This document shows, piece by piece, positions 23,685 to 33,653 of a DNA stretch of 64,000 bases. Under the pieces are notes generated by a model. That model saw nothing but the letters and a program-made list of their open reading frames with translations. It did no database searches and was not told the origin of the DNA. Location of the stretch: contig NW_026251761.1 in the NCBI RefSeq assembly GCF_025024155.1, forward strand, positions 124,001-188,000. The letters are read 5' to 3'. The position numbers and the translations under genes are program-made. The stretch is from Gamsiella multidivaricata. Lineage: Eukaryota > Mortierellomycota > Mortierellomycetes > Mortierellales > Mortierellaceae. Position 1 is the first letter of the stretch; the number at the start of each line of letters is the position of its first letter.

Positions 23685-24422
23685 TAGCCCTCCACTGAAG
23701 ATATTTTTTTTGTCAAAATCTACGGAAACAAAGCAGCGGCCTTTTCAGGTTCTGCCATTTTAATAAACGCGATAGTGAGCCATCCACTGCTGGCACTCGC
23801 TCTTGGTAACGCCATATTGTGATATACTGAGAGAAGGCCGAAGGAGTATGCCATTTCGTGCGGCATGCGTGCGTGAATGCGACCACTGTCAGTGGCTTGT
23901 CAAATGGGATTTTTTTGTTATTGGAGGGCAGGTGGAAGGAAGTTAAAAGAGTTTGCGCTTGACTGAAGGAGGAGCAGCAGAGAAAATAGATGACCCATCA
24001 TTCCTTCCAATACCCGTTAATCCAACCTTTACCTTTTCTCACTTATCCTCCTGTATCCCTTTTACAAGTATGGACCCTTGCACTCCTTCTAGACAGCCTC
24101 ATATATTATTATTATTACTATTATTATTATTATTATGCTTATGTTCGAGGCTAAGGTTGATGGCGCAGAGGGCATGGGTCGAAGGCACTCGTCTGGCAGT
24201 CGACTCTTCTTTTACTTGGGAGGACACTGTGGAGACAGTTTCAGCAGCACTATGGAAGAGCATTTGCCTCGGCTACTTGGCAGCATTCGAATTGAAAGAT
24301 AGCTTTGGGCTTCAAAGTGCAAGGGGCAGAGAACTTCTACCCAAGTCTCTTCTTTACTAACGATATTGCACTATTCTACACTCTTATCACCTCATGGGCA
24401 TTATCCATCATATAGCATTGCC
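23685..24422. other. Leader region of CK2 beta with an ATT microsatellite
   Basis: It holds the 3' flank of the 564-aa gene and the promoter and non-coding first exon of CK2 beta. An (ATT)n microsatellite with one interruption spans 24104-24136. An upstream ATG at 24394 opens a frame that is not in phase with CK2 beta, so it could act as an upstream frame. Confidence 0.45.
24104..24136. repeat. (ATT)n microsatellite
   Basis: About 11 trinucleotide units with one ACT interruption, in the leader of CK2 beta. Confidence 0.85.
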
Positions 24423-25584
24423 AGTAAGTCATGCTTTTTTATTGCTATTTTGCTAGGTTTCTGTCATGAAAAGGATATGCTACGGATGGTAATGCCAAAC
24501 AATTGGTATTTGTCATGCTCACACTTGTTTTATTTATTGTTATGCGTCTATCTGTTTAGTGGATGACTACACGAGCGGATCCGACTCTGACTACACCAAG
24601 TATTGGATTGACTGGTTTTTGGGAACCAAGGGCAACGAGTACTTTTGCGAGGTCGATGAAGAGTACATTCTGGACCGATTCAATCTGACTGGACTGAACA
24701 CGGAAGTGCAATACTACTCGCAGGCACTGGATTTGATTACCGATAACCTCGGTACGTTGTGGATTTTGATGAATTCGGCATGGTGCTGTGATATTTGATA
24801 AGGCTTGTTCTTTTTTTCATATCTTTGATACTGATGATTGTAAATTTGCCTCCACATAGATGAGAATTTGGACGAGGAAATGCGGGATATTGTGGAAAAG
24901 TCGGCCCGTCATCTTTATGGCCTGATTCACGCCCGGTTCATCATTACCACCCATGGACTTACAAAGATGGTACGGGCGAATGTGCTTAACGATTATATTG
25001 CGGAGATAACTTTTGCTTTCGATTTTATTACGAATGCTGTTTTAATCATCCATCGTCCACTTCAACTGTACAACGATGCACAACCACAGTTGGAAAAGTT
25101 CAAGAAATGCGACTTTGGACGGTGCCCCAGAGTTCTCTGCCACAACCATCCTCTTCTTCCAGTCGCGCTCTCCGACATCCCCTACACGAAATCTGTAAAG
25201 CTGTTCTGCTGCCGCTGTGAGGATATTTATAACCCCAAATCGACTCGCCATGCCTCGATCGACGGCGCTTATTTCGGCTGCAGCTTCCCTCACATGCTCT
25301 TCCAGGTTTACCCTCAACTGGTCCCACCCAAGAGCACGGACCGCTATGTGCCCCGCATCTTTGGGTTCAAACTGCATGATGTCGCGAAACAGCATCGGTA
25401 CCAGGATATGATTCGGGAGGAAAGCCATGCAAGGATCATGGCGGGCATTGAGGGCATTCCAACAACAGCGGCACAGGGCTCTTCTTCGACCAGGGATGGA
25501 CAGCAAAACAACTTCAAGAGCAAGGCGATCGAGGGCAACTCTTCGGTGGTAGAGTCGGGCGCAATGGCGGACGTGAACAACTAG
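24423..25584 (+). CDS. CKB1: Casein kinase 2 regulatory subunit beta, 265 aa
   Basis: Coding exons: the single base 24423, then 24560-24751, 24860-24969 and 25090-25584. The start ATG appears split: exon 1 ends GCC-A before gtaagt, and exon 2 begins TG-GAT-GAC after tttag. Joining gives GCCATGG and [16 protein letters not shown]. No in-frame ATG exists within exon 2 before the conserved N-terminus. The product has the CK2 beta N-terminus with the acidic DEE region and [15 protein letters not shown] helix. The zinc finger cysteines are at about 113, 118, 141 and 144 (CPRVLC, CCRC), followed by [13 protein letters not shown] and [10 protein letters not shown]. It dimerises and holds two catalytic subunits in CK2. 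The 120-nt intron 24970-25089 is stop-free and in frame. The tail after residue 215 is Ser/Asn-rich and lineage-specific. Confidence 0.93.
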
Positions 25585-26612
25585 AGACTCGATGCGAACA
25601 ATGGAATGGGGAGGGAAACACTGTATGAAGGAAAGAAAAGGATGGGGAGCAGGACCTTGTTTTTATTTGTGTACAATACAGCAACAGTATATCGGCCAGA
25701 AAAAAAGAAAAAAAAAGTGCGAATTGAAGGACGGACCAGGAAGACAATATGGATTCACAAACGAGGGACAGACAAGGACTGCAGCGCACCGGGCGATTGA
25801 TAGCCACGCTGCGGGATGGTAGCATAGCGCTCCAAGACATGGCATCGCAGTAGAAGTATCGAGAATAAAAGCGTAGGACACACATTTTTTTTAGCCGTTG
25901 AGGCGATACTTGTAAACGTGGCCAATGTGTGCCTGTAACATGAACGTCTACCATGCGGCGCAAATGAGCTGCCGTGGAGGGTGAGCTTAAGGGGAATGAG
26001 GTCTGCTGTTTGGTCGTTCCCTCTGCCCTCCACCAAAGCACTCCTTTTTCACCACAGTTGTTCAGAGCTCTCCCCGTTCTCATTCCTTATTGCTGCATAC
26101 ACCTCGCATATACCCTTCACCCCACGATGCCAACCATACGCTCCGACACCGCTGCGATGCCGAGTAATGAGATGAACATAAACCCTTTGTTTTTATGGCC
26201 TCCTTGGTTCCTTGGTTCCTTGGCACAAGTTCCAGTTCCGTTCGCAGGATCGTGACTGTTTCTAACGCAGCGCTTTTTTTCCTCTGGCTTTCAACTTTTG
26301 ATTAGAAGGGCTGCGCGACGACGAACCGACTGTGGGCATGGGTTTTGTAAGTTGTCTGTTCTCTTTGGCTGCACTTCTTTTCAGGAAAATGGATGTTATG
26401 TGTGTTTGATCTGGGTTTTTTTTGTGGAGGTCGAGCCAGTAGGAGAAAACAACTGACAAAGGAGATATTTAACCTGGCTATACATCTTGCTTTTTGCCAT
26501 TGAAATAACATGATAGTCTATACTCGTAACAGTATGCTCGTTAATGGGACTCATCTTCTGCTTTCGGCGAGCCTCAAAGCTCTTTCCTCGAAACCTCAAC
26601 ATTCAACTTCAG
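25585..26612. other. Intergenic, no gene seen
   Basis: 3' flank of CK2 beta with AATAAA at 25864-25869, then the promoter side of the acidic protein gene. Frames on the minus strand here (for example 25514-26083) are antisense or low-complexity and have no family signal. Confidence 0.45.
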
Positions 26613-27062
26613 ATGTTTGGACAGAACAACAACGACAGTCAAAGTCCGGGACGTGGACCCATTGCACTTTCGGATGATGACCTCGCGGGCGCAACAGGGA
26701 TTGACTGGGAGGATCTCGAGGGTCAATTAGGAGATGAGGATGGCAATGATGATAATGATGAGGAAGAGGAGATGGATGATATGGTTGGAGGAAGCGGCGG
26801 ACTTGGCGAGGGAAGACCGTTGAAGCCTATGAAGCGGCTAGAGCGGTACTTGGATGGGGACGATGATGAGGAGCAAGAGGGACAGGAGCTGAGTGATGTG
26901 CGTGTCACCAGCAGCAGCAGTCGATACCATGATGATGATGATGATGAGGAAGAGGGTGCTGCACACCTAAAGACACCACGGGGAAGCGACACGCAGGAAG
27001 GAGGACGAATACAGAAGGACGCGCTGTTCAAGCTGGAGGATGCGGACAGTGAACAGGAGTAG
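26613..27062 (+). CDS. Acidic low-complexity protein, 149 aa
   Basis: I do not recognise the family. The ATG at 26613 gives MFGQNNNDSQSPGRGPIALS, followed by DDDLAGATGIDWEDLEG and then long Asp/Glu runs (DDNDEEEEMDD, DDDDDEEEG) with Ser stretches. Few non-acidic elements could fold; WEDLEGQLG and GRPLKPMKRLERYLDG are the best candidates. No signal peptide or membrane segment. It may be a nuclear acidic protein or histone/RNA-associated factor, but nothing shows this. The frame stays open upstream to 26544. The coding status rests on frame length and start context only, and acidic repeats can keep frames open by chance. Confidence 0.5.
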   Translation: MFGQNNNDSQSPGRGPIALSDDDLAGATGIDWEDLEGQLGDEDGNDDNDEEEEMDDMVGGSGGLGEGRPLKPMKRLERYLDGDDDEEQEGQELSDVRVTSSSSRYHDDDDDEEEGAAHLKTPRGSDTQEGGRIQKDALFKLEDADSEQE

Positions 27063-27503
27063 CAGCGCCCCTTTCGCGCGCTTTTTTTTTTTTTTCGCTG
27101 TGAAAGGACATCGTTGTATCCTTCCATGCTGCATATGTGTATGTATATGTATATGTATATATTCAATATCGATAGCAATAGTAGCACCGAATACCAACAC
27201 CAGCACCAACGCTGATAGTAACATGAGGATGTCCATCATCAAGTGCGCCATGCCATCTGAAGTGTGTGTTCTGTTGCCACCAATTTGACGCGTACTGGAA
27301 ATGAGCCGTCTCTCTTTTTGGGACGCTGCTCCACGGATATGTCCGTCCGATCGCACTGTTAATAAGCGGGTGGTGCCTGGAGTGGAGTGGCATTCCTCTT
27401 TCCATCTTTCTTTCTTCAATCGCTCCTCCCGTCCGCTTCGTTCCCTTTTCCCCAAACGATCTCGCACCCATTCACTCATTCAGCAACAGCACAGCCAACA
27501 AGC
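27063..27503. other. Intergenic upstream of HEM12
   Basis: It contains a T14 run (27082-27095), a TATATG-type microsatellite (about 27134-27160) and, from about 27400, a CT-rich leader in front of the UROD start. No gene. Confidence 0.45.
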
Positions 27504-27846
27504 ATGTCTGCCACAAAACCATTCCCTCCTCTCAAGAATGACCTGATCCTCAGAGCCGCCCGTGGCGAGAAGACCGAGCGTGCACCCGTCTGGGTCATGC
27601 GTCAGGCTGGTCGCTACCTGCCTGGTAATCCAATCCCTTCCCCTCCACACCATTTCACACGCACTCCCTTGTTTTTGGCGATGGCAACCATATATGCATC
27701 AGAACTGTTGGTCAAGAAGGATCCTTGCGGATCAAACAAGCGATTGCACTTTCGAGGTGTACTCTTTAGCGGAAATGCTTCTTGTCTTCTTTACGGTGCC
27801 CAATAGCCTGTCTTACCAATGGTCTTTTGTTCTTATCGACTCAACG

Positions 27847-27881
<35 letters not shown>

Positions 27882-29207
27882 ATACCGCTACAACAGAGTT
27901 CCGTGCCGAGCGCGTTGAGAACGACTTCTTCAAGATCTGTCGCACACCCGAGTTAGCGACCAAGGTCACGCTTCAGCCCATTGACCGCTACGACGGCCTG
28001 CTGGATGCATCAATCATCTTTTCCGATATCCTGGTCATCCCCCAGGCCATGGGCATGACTGTTGAGATGGTCCCCGGCAAGGGGCCCCATTTCCCTGATC
28101 CTCTGGTTCACCCTTCGGAGATGCCAGCCAAGCTGAAGGAAAAGGTCGATGTGTACCAGGAGTTGCAGTACGTCTTTGATGCGATCACCATGACCCGACA
28201 CGCGCTCGACGGACGTGTGCCCTTGATCGGATTTGTGGGCGCACCTTGGACCTTGATGGTAAGGCAGAAAAACAAAACCGATTGACAGAGGGAATGTATC
28301 TTTGCAGGAGCAATTGCGACGTGAGACTTATCAGCAGTTCTTTCTTCTTTAACGCATAGGCATACATGATTGAAGGAGGCGGTAGCAAGACACTGTCAAA
28401 GGCCAAGGAGTGGATCTTCAAGCACCCCAAGGCGAGTCATGAGCTGCTGAACCGCATCACGGATGTCTGTGTCGAATTCTTGGTTGGTCAAGTCCGTGCC
28501 GGAGCTCAGGTAATGTCTCCCATCAAGCCTTGCCTTTTTTTTTTTTTTTATCTTGTTTGCATGATTTGTAGCTCATTGCGCGGAAACGCGTTTCGTTTTT
28601 TATGTGTTTCCTTTTCCATATACTGTGTGACACGATATTGTGGGACTAACTAACTAACTGGATTTTGTTGCATTTTCCTGGACTGACCGGACTGGACCGA
28701 TAGATGCTGCAAGTGTTCGAATCGTGGGGAGGAGAGTTGGGTCCTCATGATTTCGAGCAGTTCTCGCTCCCTTACTTGGCTCAGATTGCCAAGCGGGTCA
28801 AGGCTGCGCTCGGTTCGGAAGCTGTGCCGATGACGGTCTTTGCCAAGGGCTCATGGTACGCACTCGAGCAGCTGTCGGAGATCGGATACGAGACCGTGTC
28901 CCTGGACTGGACTCATGACCCTGTCCAGGCCAAGGCTCTGACGAAGGGCCGCGTGACGCTTCAGGGCAACATGGATCCCAATGTATTGTATGGAGGGGAC
29001 GAGGCGATTGTCGCAGCCGTAGAGAGGATGGTTCGAGGCTTTGGATCGACAGGACGGTATATTGCTAACCTGGGACATGGTATCTTGCCGACTGTGCCTG
29101 TGGAGGCCATGGAGCTGTTCTTGAAGACTGTCCACCGTGTGGGTCTTGAGGTCGCGGCCGAGGAATCAAAGATAGAGATTGCCAGCAATGTCAACATTAT
29201 TGGATAA
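27504..29207 (+). CDS. HEM12: Uroporphyrinogen decarboxylase, 378 aa
   Basis: Four exons: 27504-27624, 27897-28258, 28360-28509, 28704-29207. The enzyme removes four carboxyl groups from uroporphyrinogen III to give coproporphyrinogen III in haem synthesis and acts in the cytosol. Family blocks are present in order: [24 protein letters not shown], with the substrate-binding Arg and Gln; [15 protein letters not shown] with the essential Asp; [61 protein letters not shown]; and [11 protein letters not shown]. Length is normal for the family (yeast 362, human 367). Intron 1 carries T29 on the sense strand, 17 nt before the acceptor. Intron 3 carries about T13. No key residue is missing. Confidence 0.97.
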
Positions 29208-29933
29208 ACATCGGGTCCAGTCGCCACGCCATTACCACCGTTACCATCAACATCAGCATCGTCGCTATAGATCGGTCGTGTTTCTTTGTTTTTGAATAAG
29301 AAGAGGAGAAGAACTGGGTTTTTGTGATCTGTAATATATCTCTTGAATGGAATAAAAATGAAGACATGGGGGGAGGGGGGATGCTACCCCCTTATCGCAA
29401 TCCATTCGATCCATGAGCCATTAAACAGCAACTGACAGCAATGAGGACATCATCGACAAACGAGTAGATGGGATAAGGAACCGCCGCTGCCAACATATTT
29501 TTTGATTGCATTGGAATGCCCAGCAACACGAGCATCAAGCATTCAGCCACACTGTGCTCTTGATTTGAGCACTGCGGGCATTGGGCAGGGAAGAAGCACA
29601 GGGCAAAAAAACAGCCCAGCCAGCCACGCACACATTTTTATACTTTCTTGACTTTCTAGTGTTCCCCTCTGCGAACACATACCCCTGTCCTTCCTGCCCT
29701 TGACTCGACTCTGCTCCTCATTCCCTTTCTCATTCCTGACAAGCCAGTCCGACTGAACACACAAGTACCCGCACGCCGTATGTCCTCTCGTATGGAACCT
29801 GCGGTCTGTTTGATTCTTTCTCCAGCTTCTTTATCCAACTAACACCAGTCCACTGGGATCGACTCGACCTGAAGTAGGATACGACCTGTGGAACTGTGTT
29901 CGATAGACAGGAGCCACACTCCACTAGACAGCG
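29208..29933. other. Intergenic between HEM12 and the H+-ATPase
   Basis: Poly(A) signal of HEM12 at 29351-29356, then the promoter and a CT-rich leader (29640-29830) of the ATPase. No further gene. Confidence 0.5.
29351..29356 (+). terminator. Poly(A) signal AATAAA of HEM12
   Basis: AATAAA 144 nt past the HEM12 stop codon, downstream of a T-rich stretch. Confidence 0.55.
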
Positions 29934-32900
29934 ATGGCACGAGGATACGAGGAGCTGCGCGAATACGACTCGCATGACCATTCAAGGTCGCGATCCGGGT
30001 CACTGTCCTCCCTTCAAAGGGAACACTTTGATCTCAGTGATGCCACCCAATTCAACACCAGGCACAATGGCTTCGGCGCCTATAGCCGTTCTAGTGGCAA
30101 GAGCAATGACGATGAGTTGGAACTGGAGGAACTGCTCAAGACAAGCCCGTTGACGGGTCTGACAACGGAACAGGCATCACAAAGACTGAGGACGTTTGGC
30201 CCGAATGAGCTGGTCGAGGTCAAGGAGAATAGGCTGAGGAAGTTTTTGGGGTACTTTGTTGGACCAATTGCATTCTTGATCGAATTGGCATGTATCATCT
30301 CGGCTGTTATCAAGGTATGTTACGAAGGAGCTGTCTTCATATCTTTTGCTTTAGATAAGCGTCATCTGGGAGCAAGGGGGAGCGATGAGGATGGATGCTA
30401 GTAAGGGCTTTTCTTGACGATGGCAAGAAAAAAAAAAAGATATCCAATAGCCAAAGTCCAAGGTCTATTGTTTTTTTTTTTTTTTTTGTGTATTTCAGGG
30501 AGTAATGGAGCATGGAGGCAGTGCAAACTTAATTGGTTCGTTTCCGAGGCACCCTTCCCATGCCTCTTACCTCGCTTTCTTTTTCTTCTCGTCCCCGTAT
30601 GATGACATAACCTAACCTGATTCTTCTTCTATAGGACTGGTTCAACTTTGCAATCATCCTGGGCCTCTTGTTCCTGAACGCCATCATCGGATACGTCGAA
30701 GAAGCACGCGCAGAATCGGCTGTCGACGCACTCCGACAGACACTTGCCCAAAAGAGCCGATGCTGGAGAGACGGGACCTTGCAGGAGATCGAATCGGCCT
30801 TGCTTGTGCCCGGCGACATTGTCGTCCTGCGACTCGGAGATATCGTCCCTGCAGATGTCCGTTTGCTCGGCGTCGATGCCGCAGGTATCGAAACCCATTG
30901 CAAGCTCGTGATTGACCAGTCAGCCTTGACAGGAGAATCCCTGCCGGTTTCCAAAACGAGGGCCGACGAGGCGTTTTCATCGACGATCGTTAGACAGGGA
31001 CAACAGATGGCGATTGTGACAAAGACGGGAAGCAAGACTCACATCGGCGTTGCGGCACGCCTAATGGCTGACGCAAGGGTAATCAACCTACGCGCAGGGC
31101 ATCGAGGGCCTTTGACATAGCAACTGCTTTGCTGTCGGGGATGTTATTTCTAACACAACACTGATCTTCATGAAAACTCGTAACATAGAAAGAGGGACAT
31201 TTTCAAAAGATCATTGGAAAGATCGGCAACTTTTTAATCCTGTTCACGCTGGTTCTCGTCGTCCTCATCATCATCATTCAGTATATTACCTTCCGTAACG
31301 ACCCCATTCGTGGCCAGGTTCTCAAGATCCTCGGTCCAGTCTTGATCCTGGCGGTCGCTGCTATTCCAGTTGGTCTGCCAACGGTGTGTGCAGTCACTAT
31401 GGCTGTTGGCGCGCGTGGGTTAGCCACAAAGCAAGTGATTGTCAAGCGTTTGGCGTCTATCGAGGAAATGTCGGCGCTCTCGATCCTCTGCTCGGACAAG
31501 ACAGGAACACTGACCAAGAACGAGCTGTCGCTCGATGAACCTTACCTGTGCGAGGGGTACTCTGCTGAGGATTTACTGTTGTATTCGTATCTGGCGTCCG
31601 AATTCGGAGCGAATGATCCTATCGAGATGGTGGTTCGGTCAACAGCAGAGCATCAGGTCGCATTGTTGAGGAACAGACCTGCGACGCAGAGACATCTTGT
31701 TCCCGGATATGAGATCGCCGACTTTGTGCCGTTCAATCCGCATGACAAGTATACACGGGCGACTGTCAGGAACACGGAAAACGATACCAAGTTCTTGGTG
31801 GCCAAAGGCGCACCGCAGATGATCATCAAGCTGGTCGGGGGCAATGACGCGGCTGTGAAGGCCTATACGGCGATGGCGAAGCGCGGACTCCGTGCTTTGG
31901 GTGTGGCCCGCACCGTTGCGGCGTCTCAGGATAGGTGGCAGCTCGTGGGACTGATCAGTCTTTTGGATCCGCCAAGAGAAGACTCGGCAGAAACGATTGA
32001 GCGCTGTCATCAAATGGGTATTGAAGTCAAGATGGTGACGGGAGATCAGGGGATCATTGCCAAGGAGGTTTCGCGCCGCCTAGGACTTGGCCAGGTCATC
32101 TTGGACGCGAGCCATTTAGTAAACATGGGTGTCACAGAAGAAGAAATGTCGGACCGGATTTACAAGGCGGATGGGTTTGCAGAAGTTACACCGGAGCACA
32201 AATACAACATTGTGTATTCTTTGCAGAGTAGAGGCCTGTTGATCGGGATGACGGGCGATGGTGTCAATGACGCGCCAGCACTCAGCAAGGCGGACGTTGG
32301 TATTGCAGTACATGGATGCACAGATGCTGCGCGATCGGCGGCGGACATTGTGCTGCTGGCCCCTGGACTGTCGACGATCATCGAGGGTATTCTATCCTCA
32401 AGAGCGATCTTTCAGCGGATGCGGTCGTATGCACTCTACCGGATCACGTCCACAATCCACTTCCTGACCTTTTTCTTTGTCGTGGTCCTCATTTACGACT
32501 GGACTCTGCCGGCCAAGCTTCTGATCCTGATCTGTATCCTCAACGATGCAGCGACACTGGTGATTGCGGTCGACAATGCCCAGGTCTCGACTCGGCCGGA
32601 TAACTGGCGGGTAGACCAGCTCATCATCCTGTCCTGCATCCTTGGCTTGCTCCTCACAGCACTATCATTTGGACACTTTTACTACTTTTGGAACGTCCAT
32701 GAATATTTTCCTTACCCGGAGGCTGCTGGTAACCTTGTGGACCGGAGGCTGGACTCGATCATGTATCTCCACATCTCTTCGGCGCCGCACTTTTTGATCT
32801 TCTCGACGCGCCTGGCAGGATACTTTTGGGAGAACATGCCGTCGTTGCTGTTTGTCGTTGTGATTATCGGCACGCAGGTCGTGGCGTTGCTGATGGTGTC

Positions 32901-33252
32901 CTTTGGATGGCTCACGCCTGCGGTACCGATCACTCAGGCCCTGGCGGTGTTTGGGATCTCGTTCGTGTCGTTCGTGGTTCTGGATGTGATCAAGGTCCAG
33001 ATCTTCAAGCACTGGCCCACTGATGTCGAATCGTTGGCGTGTACGCCTTGTGGACCACGCAGGCGGATGCGGAAGAATGCGAGACGGAATGCAGAGCAGC
33101 AGGAGCGTGTGTGGCAGAATATTGAGAATGTGCGCCATATTGGACTGAAGACTAAGGTCATGGTGGTACTGAGGAATGCGAACGGCAAGATCCCACCGCC
33201 ACTTACAGCTTATGAGGATGGATGGGGACGGGGCAGCATCGACTCATTGTAG
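29934..33252 (+). CDS. PMA1: Plasma-membrane H+-ATPase (P3A-type), 962 aa
   Basis: Three exons: 29934-30314, 30635-31078, 31189-33252; all in phase 0. P3A pump that expels protons at the cost of ATP and drives nutrient uptake. Motifs seen: LTTEQASQRLRTFGPNEL (N-terminal cytosolic), helices 1-2 (FLGYFVGPIAFLIELACIISA, FAIILGLLFLNAIIGYVEEARAES), LVPGDIVVLRLGDIVPADVR, TGES, the helix 4 block AVAAIPVGLP, phosphorylation site [13 protein letters not shown] (Asp about 378), KGAPQ, MVTGDQ, and GMTGDGVNDAPALSKADVGIAV. The C-terminal tail after the last helix is basic (about 80 aa) and may be the autoinhibitory domain controlled by kinases. Length is close to yeast Pma1 (918). Intron 1 contains A12 and T17 runs. 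Upstream and downstream genes are unrelated. Confidence 0.95.
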
Positions 33253-33653
33253 AACCATCGTGGATGTTTTTTTTTTATTTTATTTTTATACTCGATACCT
33301 TTAAAAAAGAAAAACTGTGTATATTTCATACTTTTGCTTTGTATGGCACCGTGTAACCCAAGATGTATAAGCATCGGAGTGTGTATGAACAGACCATGGA
33401 CTGAAGACGAGCGCCTTTCTGGCGTGGGAAAAGAAAAGATATCCCCAAAGGACAAACAGGCGGGCTAGCGAATCTGGGCTGCAGTCCTGGTTTTCATGCA
33501 GGAGGTATTTTATTACGATGGGCTAAGAACAAGGGCGCGATTACTGACATATGAGAGAGTGGGCGTGAGAGTGTGTGAGAGAGAGAAAGGAATGGTGTGG
33601 ATATCGATGCTGGTGCGAATGAACGGATGAAATGAAGCGGTTGAATTCTTCGT
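33253..33653. other. Convergent 3' ends of the H+-ATPase and the SLC10-type gene
   Basis: AT-rich stretch after the ATPase stop (T-rich at 33267-33290). The rest is 3' flank of both genes. No gene. Confidence 0.45.

Noticed and set aside
24970..25089. Treating the open 120 nt of CK2 beta as coding
   Set aside because: CK2 beta proteins run directly from the helix into the zinc-finger part; the segment has proper GT-AG ends.
25514..26083. 189-codon minus-strand frame behind CK2 beta
   Set aside because: Antisense to the CK2 beta end, low-complexity, no family signal.
26723..27187. Ser-rich minus-strand frame
   Set aside because: Exact antisense of the Asp/Glu repeats of the acidic protein; poly-Ser arises from the complementary codons.
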